A stretch of 64,000 nucleotides of DNA, taken from the NCBI GenBank assembly GCA_964574815.1, contig CAZNPL010000007.1, positions 62,001-126,000 on the forward strand, written 5' to 3'. The stretch is from CAZNPL01 sp964574815. Lineage in GTDB: Bacteria > Planctomycetota > Phycisphaerae > UBA1845. Both the position numbers and the translations under genes were made by a program. Every line of letters begins with the position of its first letter. Positions within the stretch are counted from its first letter, which is position 1. Positions 26,586 through 35,584 of this stretch are shown in pieces. The notes below the pieces were generated by a model. That model saw only the letters and a program-made list of their open reading frames with translations. It did no database searches and was not told the DNA's origin.

Positions 26586-27236
26586 ATGTCCAATGTGGCC
26601 GTGAAGAATAGTGTTGCACTCCTGGCAGTTGTTGCCGTCGTCGCCGGCGCTGCGTGGTTCAAGTCTCACCGACCCGAACCCCTGTCCGACGCGGCATACA
26701 CGGAGCCGAGGCCTGTCGAATCTGACCAGGCGCACCCCAAGCGCGGTTCCGGTGACCTTGCGGCTGAGCCCAATGAATCCGCCGACACAACGCACGTCGA
26801 GCCGAACGTCGTACCGCCCGTCCCGAACGAAAACACAGTTGCCAAAACCGAAACGGAAAATGATGTGGTGATCGAAGGCCCCATCGAGGCGCCGCCGCGG
26901 ATTGTTCCCGAGCCGAACGCGATGGCTGAAGCGTCAACCACCGTTGCGACCGGCGCCAAGCTGCCTCGTCTGGTCGATTTGGGCTCCGACAAGTGCAAAG
27001 ACTGCAAAGCCTTGGCCCCGATCCTGGAGGCGTTGCGCGAAGAGTACGAAGGACGCTTGTCCGTCGAGTTCATCGACGTCTGGAAGCAACCGAACGCGGC
27101 CAAGTCATACAAGATCCGCCTGATCCCCACCCAGGTCCTTTACGACGAAGGCGGTCACGAAGTCTGGCGACACGAGGGCTTCATCTCGAAGAAGGAGCTG
27201 AAGAAGCTCTTCGCCGACAAGGTTGGAGTGAAGTAG
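26586..27236 (+). CDS. Membrane-anchored thioredoxin-like protein
   Basis: A 216-residue protein. An N-terminal anchor (about residues 8-25, VALLAVVAVVAGAAWF) is followed by a 90-residue Pro/Glu/Asn-rich linker, then a thioredoxin domain with active site GSDKCKDCKALAPILEAL and a cis-Pro in LIPTQVLYDEGG. The redox domain is outside the cytoplasm. The gene ends exactly where the CcdA-like gene begins, so the two proteins form a typical thiol-reducing couple across the membrane. Confidence 0.88.
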   Translation: MSNVAVKNSVALLAVVAVVAGAAWFKSHRPEPLSDAAYTEPRPVESDQAHPKRGSGDLAAEPNESADTTHVEPNVVPPVPNENTVAKTETENDVVIEGPIEAPPRIVPEPNAMAEASTTVATGAKLPRLVDLGSDKCKDCKALAPILEALREEYEGRLSVEFIDVWKQPNAAKSYKIRLIPTQVLYDEGGHEVWRHEGFISKKELKKLFADKVGVK

Positions 27237-27926
27237 ATGCCGGACAACTTCTCCGAAAACCTCGCCGAGATCGTGCAGAGTAACCCCTGGCTGGCGCCGC
27301 TGGCCGCCTTCCTCGGCGGCCTGCTGACCGCCGCCGCCCCTTGCGTGATCGCCATGGTGCCGCTGATGGTCGGATACGTCGCGGGACAGGAAACGGGCGA
27401 GAAGCGCCGTGTCCAGCAGTCGTTTCTGCTTTCGCTCACGTTCACGATCGGCTTGACGCTGATGTTCGGCGTTCTCCTCTTGGCGACCTGGGCGGTAAGC
27501 TCGGTTCTCCGGGCGTCCTGGTGGAGCTACGTCGCAGGCGCCGTGTGCCTGCTCATGGGGCTGCACCTGCTCGGCGCCCTGCACCTGTCGATCCCCGCTC
27601 CCACGGGACTGCAACCGAAGCAGAAGGGTTTCATCGGTGCGCTACTGCTCGGCCTGCTCTTTGGTCTCGTATCGCTGCCGTGCGCCGGGCCGGTGTTGCT
27701 GGCCCTGCTGGCCGTCGTTCCGCTCAAAGGCGTGGCTTTCGGCTCCGTACTGCTCGTGGCCTACAGCCTTGGGCATTGCGGCCTGATCCTGCTGGGCGGC
27801 ACATCGATGGGCCTCGTGCAACGCATGGTGGATTCAAAGAGATGGACCCGCGGAACGGAGATCCTGCGCCGGGTGGCCGGCGTGCTGATCATTGGTGTCG
27901 GAGCGTGGGTGCTTTTCCTGACGTAA
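27237..27926 (+). CDS. CcdA/DsbD-like membrane thiol transporter
   Basis: A 229-residue protein with about six membrane spans. The family motif AAPCVIAMVPLMVGYVAG and a second conserved SLPCAGPVLLALLAVVP carry the two cysteines that pass electrons from cytoplasmic thioredoxin to extracytoplasmic partners. The ATG immediately follows the stop of the thioredoxin gene. ArsG-type aminobenzyl-arsenical exporters belong to the same superfamily, so transport of an arsenical cannot be excluded, but the motif resembles CcdA more. Confidence 0.85.
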   Translation: MPDNFSENLAEIVQSNPWLAPLAAFLGGLLTAAAPCVIAMVPLMVGYVAGQETGEKRRVQQSFLLSLTFTIGLTLMFGVLLLATWAVSSVLRASWWSYVAGAVCLLMGLHLLGALHLSIPAPTGLQPKQKGFIGALLLGLLFGLVSLPCAGPVLLALLAVVPLKGVAFGSVLLVAYSLGHCGLILLGGTSMGLVQRMVDSKRWTRGTEILRRVAGVLIIGVGAWVLFLT

Positions 27927-27986
27927 TCAAGAACACGCCGCCGAGTAGAGCATGAACGTGCGACACATTTCGCACGGAGGCGACGC

Positions 27987-29102
27987 ATGACGAGTCAAGG
28001 CACGACAGCCCGACCCGGGCAACACAGGCGGCTGGGTCCTCTTGATCGCTACCTGACGCTCTGGATCTTCCTGGCCATGGCGGTCGGCGTCTTGATGGGG
28101 CATTTCGTGCCGGCGGTAGAGCGGGTGATCGACTCCTTCTCAATCGGCACGACGAACATTCCGATTGCGATCGGTTTGATCCTGATGATGTACCCGCCCC
28201 TGGCGAAAGTGAAGTACGAGGAGCTGGGCGACGCCTTTCGCGATTGGCGCGTGCTGGGGCTCTCGCTCGTACAGAACTGGGTCATCGGGCCGGTGCTCAT
28301 GTTCGCGCTGGCGGTGCTTTTTCTTCGCGGACACCCGGAATACATGGTCGGTCTGATTCTGATCGGACTCGCAAGATGCATCGCCATGGTCATCGTCTGG
28401 AACGACCTGGCAGGCGGCGACCGCGAGTACGCCGCCGGACTGGTGGCGTTCAACTCGATCTTCCAGATCCTCTTCTTCTCCGTGTATGCGTGGCTGTTCA
28501 TCACCGTCCTTCCGCCGCTCCTGGGCCTGAGCAGCACGATCGTTGACGTCACCATCTGGGAAATCGCACAAAGCGTCCTGATCTACCTCGGAATCCCCTT
28601 CTTTGGCGGCATGCTGACGCGCCTCGTCCTGCTGAGGGCCAAGGGCCGACACTGGTATGAGACGAAATTCGTTCCGAAAATATCGCCGGTCACGTTGATT
28701 GCCCTCCTGTTCACCATTGTCGTCATGTTCAGCTTCAAGGGGGAGACGATCGTACGCCTTCCGCTGGACGTCTTGCGAATCGCCGTGCCTTTGTGCATCT
28801 ACTTTGTCGTGATGTTTCTGGTCTCGTTCTGGATGGGAAGGATGCTCGGAGCCGGCTACTCGAAGACGACCACGATCGCCTTCACCGCGGCAAGCAACAA
28901 CTTCGAACTGGCCATCGCTGTGGCGATCGCCGTGTTCGGCATCGCCTCCGGGCAGGCTTTTGCAGCCGTCATCGGGCCGCTGGTCGAAGTGCCCGTCCTG
29001 ATCGGCCTCGTCAACGTGGCCCTGTACTTCCGGCGGAAGCATTTCTCGCTCGCGGCGGAGGGCCATGAAGTGCTACCGCCGGCGCAAGCACTCGAACCAT
29101 AG
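27987..29102 (+). CDS. acr3: ACR3-family arsenite efflux permease
   Basis: A 371-residue protein with ten predicted spans. The ACR3 hallmark segment IGLARCIAMVIVWNDLAGGD (about residues 128-147) contains the cysteine required for arsenite transport. AASNNFELAIAVAIAVFGI near the C-terminus is equally typical. It exports As(OH)3 using the proton gradient. It closes the island, 60 bp after the CcdA-like gene. No arsenate reductase (ArsC) gene is present in the window. Confidence 0.95.
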   Translation: MTSQGTTARPGQHRRLGPLDRYLTLWIFLAMAVGVLMGHFVPAVERVIDSFSIGTTNIPIAIGLILMMYPPLAKVKYEELGDAFRDWRVLGLSLVQNWVIGPVLMFALAVLFLRGHPEYMVGLILIGLARCIAMVIVWNDLAGGDREYAAGLVAFNSIFQILFFSVYAWLFITVLPPLLGLSSTIVDVTIWEIAQSVLIYLGIPFFGGMLTRLVLLRAKGRHWYETKFVPKISPVTLIALLFTIVVMFSFKGETIVRLPLDVLRIAVPLCIYFVVMFLVSFWMGRMLGAGYSKTTTIAFTAASNNFELAIAVAIAVFGIASGQAFAAVIGPLVEVPVLIGLVNVALYFRRKHFSLAAEGHEVLPPAQALEP

Positions 29103-29141
29103 GCTTACGAGGCCCGTTGCTCGATCGAAGGCCGGATCGGC

Positions 29142-30749
29142 TCAATGCGTGGACGCGGCGAGCCGGAGGGCATCCATCGTGCTCTTGATGCGTTCCTCCA
29201 CGTCACTTCGTGCGGATCGCACAAGATCATCGAGCGCCTCGACGACGCGCGGGTCGAATTGTGCGCCGGCCAGCGACTTGATCTCAGCATAGGCCTCGTC
29301 AATCGAGCAGCAGGCCCGATAGACCCGATCGGTCGTCATCGCATCAAACGCGTTGGCCACCAGCAGCACCCGCGAGCCGATCGGGATCTGTTCCCCGCGC
29401 AGCCCGTCGGGGTAGCCGGACCCGTTGTAGTGCTCGCCCTGGTGCCGGATGATGTGCATCTCGCTGTCGAGAATCCGCAGGTAATCGATGATCCGGACGC
29501 TGATCGCCGGCACCTGCCGCATGACCATCTCCTCGATGGACGTGAGCTTGGACGGCTTCATCAGAATGCGGTCCGGAATCCCTACCTTGCCGATGTCGTG
29601 CAGCAGGCCCGCGTTCCGTATGCTCACCGACAACGGTTCGCTCAACCGAAGACCGCGCGCGATCCGCTCGCTGTAATAAGCCACATTCAGCGAATGCCGC
29701 GCAGTGAAGGGGTCCTTCTCCTCCAGCGCCTGCAGCAGCGAGGAAACCGTCTGAATGTAGACCTCCTTCGCCTGCACGCTGAGAACGGCGACCTGCTTTC
29801 GAAGCCCGTCGACCTCAACCGATTCGATCCCGAACGAGGTCTCATCCGTCACGTCCACGGCCGTCGCCACCTGGTTCCGCCCGGTGCTCTTGGCAATGTA
29901 CAAGGCCCGGTCTGACAGGTCCACCAGATCGGCGGCCGAGCGGACCCGCGGATCGTCCGTCGTGGCGATCCCGAACGAAGCGGTCACCTGATAAGCGCCC
30001 AGCGCCGGAACCTGCACCTCGTCGGTGATTGCACGGCGAACGCGCTCGCACAGGACCAGTGCGTCGTCCATCGCCGTCTCCGGAGCCACGATGACGAACT
30101 CCTCCCCACCAAACCGCCCGACCGTATCCACCTCCCGCACGCTCTCACCCAGGATGCGCGCGATCTCGACCAGCGTGTCGTTGCCGACCAGGTGCCCGAA
30201 CGTGTCGTTGACCGCTTTGAAAAAATCCAGATCAATCATGATGAGCGAAAGACGGCCGCCGTAACGCCGCGTCCGCTTCACCTCACGATCGATGATGAAG
30301 TTCAGATGATCGTGATTGAACAGCCCCGTAAGTCCGTCAGTAACCGCCGCCCGCCGCAGCCGCTCGTTCACCTCCCACATCCGAATGCCGACGCGAACCC
30401 GCGCCCGCAGCGTCGCCGGATCGATCGGCGTCGCCACGTAATCATCGACACACTCCTCCAGCGCCCGCGCCCGTTCCTCGGAACCGTGCGCAGGTCCGAC
30501 CATCAGGAAGAACGTCGCGGTAAGTTCGGCCGACTCGCGAGTGCGGCGGCAGAGCTGAATAGCGTCGCAACCGGCGACGCTATGGCCGCACACCACGACC
30601 TTGGGACGATGCTCGTTGATCGCACTCCAGCCGAGCTCGCCGTCTTCGGCCCCGCTGCACGCGTAGCCCGCGCCGCTCAAAACCTCGAGCATGTAGCGCC
30701 GCTCCGAGGAATTGCCATCTACGATGCAGACGTCGTACACGGTACCCAT
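29142..30749 (-). CDS. GGDEF protein with degenerate receiver and degenerate HD-GYP domains
   Basis: A 535-residue protein: receiver-like 1-120, GGDEF about 135-300, HD-GYP about 330-510. The GGDEF site is intact (GGEEF 214-218) and has an RxxD inhibitory site at 205-208, so it should make cyclic di-GMP. The receiver lacks the phosphoacceptor Asp (Gly55), one acidic-pocket Asp (Gly12) and the Lys (Thr107). The HD-GYP domain keeps His352 and His384-Asp385, but has Val413 and Asn466 at positions usually His and Asp, and Gln437-Gly438 after His436. Phosphodiesterase activity is therefore doubtful. Gene stands alone between acr3 and the HNH gene. Confidence 0.92.
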   Translation of the reverse strand: MGTVYDVCIVDGNSSERRYMLEVLSGAGYACSGAEDGELGWSAINEHRPKVVVCGHSVAGCDAIQLCRRTRESAELTATFFLMVGPAHGSEERARALEECVDDYVATPIDPATLRARVRVGIRMWEVNERLRRAAVTDGLTGLFNHDHLNFIIDREVKRTRRYGGRLSLIMIDLDFFKAVNDTFGHLVGNDTLVEIARILGESVREVDTVGRFGGEEFVIVAPETAMDDALVLCERVRRAITDEVQVPALGAYQVTASFGIATTDDPRVRSAADLVDLSDRALYIAKSTGRNQVATAVDVTDETSFGIESVEVDGLRKQVAVLSVQAKEVYIQTVSSLLQALEEKDPFTARHSLNVAYYSERIARGLRLSEPLSVSIRNAGLLHDIGKVGIPDRILMKPSKLTSIEEMVMRQVPAISVRIIDYLRILDSEMHIIRHQGEHYNGSGYPDGLRGEQIPIGSRVLLVANAFDAMTTDRVYRACCSIDEAYAEIKSLAGAQFDPRVVEALDDLVRSARSDVEERIKSTMDALRLAASTH

Positions 30750-30930
30750 AGAAGTTGCCCGGTTGCCACGGACAAAACGTTGGCCTCACGGCACGGCTAT
30801 GACCCCTGCCTGTCATCGGGTATTGGCCTGCATGCAATAAACAATTTGGCGCGCGCTGCTGCGGGCGAGGATACTATCGGAATGCCTTCGCATCATCGCT
30901 CCTGGTATTGCGACGACCTGAGCGCCGTCG

Positions 30931-31536
30931 TCACGGCGCCACATGCCAGTGCGTGTGGTCGACGAAGTGACGCCAGATGCGATACCGGCGGTCCGCAATC
31001 CGGACGCTCAGCACCGGGCTGCCCTTCGGACGGGTGGGCTTGGCAATGAGCTTCATCCCGGCCCGCTCCGGCGTCCGCCCGCCTTTTCGGACGTTGCAGC
31101 GAAGACAGCAGCACACGATGTTGTCCCAGGTGAGCGGCCCACCCTGCGAGCGAGGAATGACGTGATCGAGGCTGAGCTCGCTGGCCGAGAACTGCTTGCC
31201 GCAGTACTGACAGCGGTGGCGGTCGCGAGCGAGGATCGTGCGGCGGTTCAGGCGGACATTCTGGCGGTTGATCCGGCTGTAGGTCAGAACGCGGATGATC
31301 CGGGGAACGGCAAGCTCGAAACGAACGGTGCGGATCCAGTCGTGCTCGCCGTTGGTCGTGTCGCGCTGGAGCAGGCTCCACTCGACCCAGTCGTCAAAAT
31401 CGTACGAGACGTACTTCCCGTCCTCGACATGCACGATCTCCGCTCTGACATGATCCGTCCCGTTCGTCTTATAAAGCAGAGAAAACGCCCGCCGCACACT
31501 GATCACCCGAAGGGCCACGTAGTGCGCGTTCAGCAT
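30931..31536 (-). CDS. HNH endonuclease-family protein
   Basis: A 201-residue protein of the HNH_5 type common in planctomycetes. A 100-residue N-terminal region (LNAHYVALRVISVRRAFSLLYK) precedes the HNH core: RCQYCGKQF, LDHVIPRSQGG, WDNIVCCCLRCN. The two CxxC pairs bind zinc; DH-x-x-P and the Asn hold the catalytic metal. The biological role of this chromosomal single-copy family is unknown. The first in-frame ATG is 31536; conserved-looking residues (CKVLMLNAHY) continue a little upstream without a start codon nearby. Confidence 0.88.
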   Translation of the reverse strand: MLNAHYVALRVISVRRAFSLLYKTNGTDHVRAEIVHVEDGKYVSYDFDDWVEWSLLQRDTTNGEHDWIRTVRFELAVPRIIRVLTYSRINRQNVRLNRRTILARDRHRCQYCGKQFSASELSLDHVIPRSQGGPLTWDNIVCCCLRCNVRKGGRTPERAGMKLIAKPTRPKGSPVLSVRIADRRYRIWRHFVDHTHWHVAP

Positions 31537-31625
31537 CAGGACCTTGCAGTCCAGCGCGGAGCGGCGCCCCGCCCCATTGTTGTCCCGCGTTCGAGTTGGG
31601 AAAGCGCCACCTCCTTCCCCGGATT

Positions 31626-31655
31626 ATTCTCCGGGGGACAATTCTCCGGGGGACA
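31626..31655. repeat. Two exact tandem copies of a 15-bp unit
   Basis: ATTCTCCGGGGGACA is repeated twice without a gap, in the gap between the HNH gene and the end of the importer permease. A third partial copy (TTATTCTCCGGG context) overlaps its left side. It could form a small slipped-strand structure; no known function. Confidence 0.5.
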
Positions 31656-31699
31656 AATCTTTTGCCAATTCTACGCCCTGAACCGGCCCGGCTCAACCA

Positions 31700-32749
31700 T
31701 TATCTGCCGCGCCGGCTCCGGGCCAGCAAAACCAGAAAAACCGGCGCTCCGATCAGCGAGGTCATCACCCCGATCGGCAACGCCGACGCCGACGCCTCGC
31801 GTCCCATCAGGCTTCCATACCAGATCGGCGCCAGCCGCGCCAGCCAGTCGCACACCACCAGAAACACCCCGCCCCAGATCGCCGCCACCGGAAGAAGAAG
31901 ACGATGATCCCGCCCCAGCACAAGCCGGCACACGTGGGGTATGATGAGGCCCACGAAACCCACCGGCCCGCAGATCGAAACCACGCACGCCGTCGCAATC
32001 GACGCGAAACCAATACACGTCAACTGCAACGTCAACAATCGGACCCCGCGCGACGCAGCAATCTCATCCCCCAAGTCGAACTGATTCAGCGCCCGCGCAC
32101 TGCCCAACAGCACCAGCCACGACACCAATAGCGGCGGCAGGAGCGGCGTCAGTTGACCGTACCCATGCGTCTCCAGGCTCCCCATCATCCACCGAACCGC
32201 GAAGAACGTCTCGCGCACGTCCGCAATGTACGTCACGAACATGATCAACGACCCGCAAAACAAACCGATCGTCACGCCGGCCAGCACCAACGCGTTGCCC
32301 GAAATGCGATACGCGGTTCCGGCCAGCAGGAACACCAGCGCAACGACGGCAGCCGACCCGGCCAGCGCACACCACGACTGCGACGACAACCCCAGGATCG
32401 ACGCGCTCAACCCGAGCTTCAAACTGATCACCGCCCCCAGCGCACCGCCGCTGGCCACCCCCAGCGTGTACGGCGTCGCCAGCACATTGCGAAACAGGCT
32501 CTGAAACACTCCGCCGCACAACGCCAACGTCATGCCCGCGACCATCGCCGTCACCGCCCGCGGAAGCCGCAACGAAAACGCGATCGTATGAACGCCGCTG
32601 CCCACATCAAGCCAGTGCCGCCACGCCTCGAACACGTCGATCGGCTGCGACCCGACACCCGGACTTACGAATAGCACGACGGCCGCGGCGACCAGGCTCC
32701 CCGCCACATACACCGCGAAACGCCGAACCGAGAAGCCGCTGTATTTCAT
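31700..32749 (-). CDS. FecCD/BtuC-family ABC importer permease
   Basis: A 349-residue permease with about ten spans. It has MTLALCGGVFQSLFRNVLATPYTLGVASGGALG and GPVGFVGLIIPHVCRLVLGRDHR, both typical of the FecCD family that imports ferric siderophores, heme or cobalamin. ATG 32749 overlaps the ATPase stop (ATGA), so the start is secure; the ORF extension upstream belongs to the ATPase frame region. Third gene of the importer operon. Confidence 0.93.
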   Translation of the reverse strand: MKYSGFSVRRFAVYVAGSLVAAAVVLFVSPGVGSQPIDVFEAWRHWLDVGSGVHTIAFSLRLPRAVTAMVAGMTLALCGGVFQSLFRNVLATPYTLGVASGGALGAVISLKLGLSASILGLSSQSWCALAGSAAVVALVFLLAGTAYRISGNALVLAGVTIGLFCGSLIMFVTYIADVRETFFAVRWMMGSLETHGYGQLTPLLPPLLVSWLVLLGSARALNQFDLGDEIAASRGVRLLTLQLTCIGFASIATACVVSICGPVGFVGLIIPHVCRLVLGRDHRLLLPVAAIWGGVFLVVCDWLARLAPIWYGSLMGREASASALPIGVMTSLIGAPVFLVLLARSRRGR

Positions 32750-33555
32750 GTCATATCCGTCACGCCCGGCGGCAGCGGCAGAACCCACCAAGGCAATCCC
32801 GGCCCGAACTCGCCCCGTGCGAATTCCACACCGTAAACCTCGCGAAGCGTCTCAGGCCGCACCACGTCCCCCACGTCACCCGCCGCCGCGATGCGCCCGC
32901 CGCTCAGCAACGCGATCCGGTCGCATGCCTGCGAGGCCAGGTTGATGTCGTGCGTCACCACGATCAGCGACACGCCCTTCTCGCGAGTCAGCTTCCGCAG
33001 CAATGCAAAGATTTGGAGCTGATGGTAGGGGTCCAACGCCGACGTCGGCTCATCAAGAATCAGTAACCTCGGCTCCTGCGCCAAAGCTGCCGCTACGTGT
33101 ACTCGCTGCCGCTCGCCGGCCGAAAGCGTCCCCAGTGGCCGGTCGGCGAACTCGGTTGTCTCGGTAGTACGCATCGCCTCCGCGGCGATTCGTGCGTCCT
33201 CCGCCGAATCGAAGAACCGGTACCGCCGACGGGGAAACCGCCCCAGCAGCACGACTTCCCCGGCCGTCACCTCGCCCGGCGTGAGTGGCGACTGCGGCAG
33301 AAACGCCACGTCGGCCGCGCGGCGGCGTAGAGGAATCTTCGCCATCGGCCGACCGAAAAGCGTTACCACCCCGCAGGACGGCTTCAGTATCCCGGCAATC
33401 AGTTTCAGCAGCGTGCTCTTGCCCGCGCCGTTCGGGCCGATGATGCCCAGCATCCCACCCGATGCGAACTCGAGATCCAGCGGCCCGAGAAACTCCGCGC
33501 GTCCCGGATACCCGAAACGCAGATCCCGAACGCTCACAACGGGCAAATCATTCAC
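32746..33555 (-). CDS. ABC importer ATP-binding protein (FecE/BtuD type)
   Basis: A 269-residue ATPase with Walker A IGPNGAGKSTLLKLIAG, signature LSAGERQRVHVAAAL and Walker B LLILDEPTSALD, followed by the D- and H-loops. It powers the FecCD-type permease encoded after it. Start ATG 33555 overlaps the binding-protein stop by 8 bp. The operon order binding protein, ATPase, permease differs from the common permease-first order. Confidence 0.93.
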   Translation of the reverse strand: MNDLPVVSVRDLRFGYPGRAEFLGPLDLEFASGGMLGIIGPNGAGKSTLLKLIAGILKPSCGVVTLFGRPMAKIPLRRRAADVAFLPQSPLTPGEVTAGEVVLLGRFPRRRYRFFDSAEDARIAAEAMRTTETTEFADRPLGTLSAGERQRVHVAAALAQEPRLLILDEPTSALDPYHQLQIFALLRKLTREKGVSLIVVTHDINLASQACDRIALLSGGRIAAAGDVGDVVRPETLREVYGVEFARGEFGPGLPWWVLPLPPGVTDMT

Positions 33556-34450
33556 GCGATGCGGTCTCCGGATGCAACAACATCCGCAGCTTGTGGGCGG
33601 CCGGCACTACACGCTGCGACGGAACGGTCAGATACTCCTCGGTCAAAAAATGCACCCGCTCGTTCTCAACGGCGCTGATGTGACCCAATGCCCGCCATTG
33701 ATCCAGAAGCTCTTCGCGACGCCGATCGTCGATCCGTGCCCCCGCCAGGCTCTCGATAATGACCTCCGGATCACGCGCCACGATCTCCTCGAGGCCGACC
33801 TGCGGATACCGCGTGGTCGAATCGCCGCAGACGTTGTCACCGCCCGCGATCGTGATCAGCTCGTCAATAAACGTCCCTTTCCCTGCAACAAACACGTTCG
33901 ATAGCCGCGTCGGACTACGCAACGTAAAAAGCACGCGAACGCGCGGGCGATCCCCGACGGACGATCGGATCGCGGCCAGCCTCTGTCGAATCTCCGCCGC
34001 CATACCGCGGGCCGCCTTCTCACGATCGAGCAGGCTACCCAGCTCGCGGATGGTTGTGTAGAGATCGTCGAGCGTTTCGACCTCGTCATCATAGATGTGG
34101 ATGCCCTGTGTCCGTGCGAAGTCCCGAAGCGCCTGACTCGCAGCGCCCCGCCCACGCAGAACGAGCAGATCCGGCTTCAACGCAACCAGCATCTCCATGT
34201 CCGGATCGCGAAGCCCGCCGATACGCTCGACTCCGGATATCTCCGGCGGGTATGTACAGAAATCGCTGACACCCACGAGCCGGTCGCAGGCGCCGAGCCC
34301 GCAGATGATCTCGGCTGCATTCGGCGCCAGCGCCACGACACGCCCCGCCACCGCCCCCCGCGACGCCTTCTTCTCGTTCACAGTATCGTCCGCCACTGCC
34401 GCGAACCACCCGAAGCAACACACCAGTGCCAGAGCATCGACCAAGCGCAA
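33548..34450 (-). CDS. BtuF/FecB-like substrate-binding protein
   Basis: A 300-residue periplasmic protein of the helical-backbone TroA/BtuF fold: RVVALAPNAAEIICGLGACDRLVGVSDFCTYPPE then LVALKPDLLVLRG, and a C-terminal IVARDPEVIIESL. It starts at TTG 34450 with a consensus GGAGGT site 7 nt upstream. The signal peptide (ALVCCFGWFAAVADD) is short. Ligand could be cobalamin, heme or a siderophore. I saw no cobalamin riboswitch in the 300 bp upstream, whereas a Fur-like box lies at 34721-34739, which favours an iron-related substrate. Confidence 0.87.
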   Translation of the reverse strand: MRLVDALALVCCFGWFAAVADDTVNEKKASRGAVAGRVVALAPNAAEIICGLGACDRLVGVSDFCTYPPEISGVERIGGLRDPDMEMLVALKPDLLVLRGRGAASQALRDFARTQGIHIYDDEVETLDDLYTTIRELGSLLDREKAARGMAAEIRQRLAAIRSSVGDRPRVRVLFTLRSPTRLSNVFVAGKGTFIDELITIAGGDNVCGDSTTRYPQVGLEEIVARDPEVIIESLAGARIDDRRREELLDQWRALGHISAVENERVHFLTEEYLTVPSQRVVPAAHKLRMLLHPETASRE

Positions 34451-34720
34451 CCGCGCACCTCCGTTCCAACGCCCCCTCGCGAGCCCAACGCCCCTTTACC
34501 CCGATTTCCGAAACGAGACGGCCCGGCAACAACGATAAGAGCTTGCAGAACCGGGTCAAGTTGCAGCAGAAAACGAAAAGCTGCTACAAGCAAAGCAGCC
34601 CTTTCTTGCCAGGGAAAGGGAGGAGCCGCCCTATCCGAGCAAAGCCCGGAGACGTGGAGGGTGCCGCCTCACGCATTCTTGACCCGCCGGCTGTTCTGAC
34701 CGAGGATAGCGATCGGCGAC

Positions 34721-34739
34721 GATAATAAAGAATAGTATC
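34721..34739. promoter_or_regulatory. Fur-like operator
   Basis: GATAATAAAGAATAGTATC matches the 19-bp Fur consensus at 13 of 19 positions and has near-perfect dyad symmetry (GATAATA / TAGTATC). It sits 50 bp upstream of the DUF1847 gene and 270 bp upstream of the importer operon, in the shared divergent gap. An Fe- or Mn-responsive Fur-family regulator is the likely reader. Confidence 0.45.
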
Positions 34740-34788
34740 AATCGGCGAATCACACGGTGTGCTTCCTCGTGCATCGAGAGGCGAACCC

Positions 34789-35400
34789 ATGAAGAAAGAA
34801 GAGACCACGCGCTGCGCGTCCTGCAAGACCCGAGAGTGCGCCGGGGGCAAGGACTGCCTCGGCCTCGCCGACCGGTATCGAGCGATGTACGAGGTCGAAG
34901 GGATCGCCCGGCTGCACCGCGCGGCGTCGGCCATCGAAGGCCGCCATTATTGCAAGGAAAACCGTCTGCGCGAGATCATGCTGTTCGCCCACGAACTCGA
35001 CTGCCACAAGCTCGGGCTGGCGTTCTGCATCGGGCTGGCGGAGGAAGGACAGATCGTCGCCGAGATCCTCGAACGCGAGTTTGACGTGGTCGCCGTCTGC
35101 TGCAAGTTCTGCGGCATCGACAAGAAACAGCTCGGCCTCGAACAGATCGTCGCCGAGAACCGAGAGTCGATGTGCAACCCTGCAGGCCAGGCCGCTTTCC
35201 TGAACGAGTCGCATACCGAACTCAACATCACGGTGGGCCTCTGCGTGGGCCACGACGCCATCTTCAGCATTATTTCGCACGCGCCGGCCGTCACCCTGAT
35301 CGTCAAGGACCGCGTGCTGGCCCACAACCCGATCGGAGCCGTCTACAGCCCGTACATTCGACGAACCATGCTGCCCCCTCGTGCGACTTCCAAAAAATAA
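34789..35400 (+). CDS. DUF1847 cysteine-rich protein
   Basis: A 203-residue protein with the DUF1847 layout: an N-terminal CASCKTRECAGGKDC cluster, then HYCKENRLREIMLFAHEL, and FDVVAVCCKFCGIDK in the middle. Ten or more conserved Cys/His suggest metal binding; no reaction is known. ATG 34789 with GAGAGG just upstream was chosen over 34759. It is divergent from the importer operon and shares the gap with the Fur-like site, so iron control is possible. Confidence 0.88.
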   Translation: MKKEETTRCASCKTRECAGGKDCLGLADRYRAMYEVEGIARLHRAASAIEGRHYCKENRLREIMLFAHELDCHKLGLAFCIGLAEEGQIVAEILEREFDVVAVCCKFCGIDKKQLGLEQIVAENRESMCNPAGQAAFLNESHTELNITVGLCVGHDAIFSIISHAPAVTLIVKDRVLAHNPIGAVYSPYIRRTMLPPRATSKK

Positions 35401-35584
35401 ACCGCCCATCGGGATATGATTCACGTGGCGACCGGCGGCGGGCCTTGGGCCACGGGCCGGTTTCGCGCCTGTTTCCCCGCAAATCTCTTCTCGCGAGGAC
35501 CGACCCGATTGCCTTTTCGCGCCGACCCGTCTACCATCCCGCGATTCATTACGTTCGAGGCCGTTCACCCCGGAGACAAAAAAC

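Noticed and set aside
34451..34745. Cobalamin riboswitch upstream of the BtuF-like gene
   Set aside because: No B12-box or paired conserved segments could be found in the leader; a Fur-like box is present instead.
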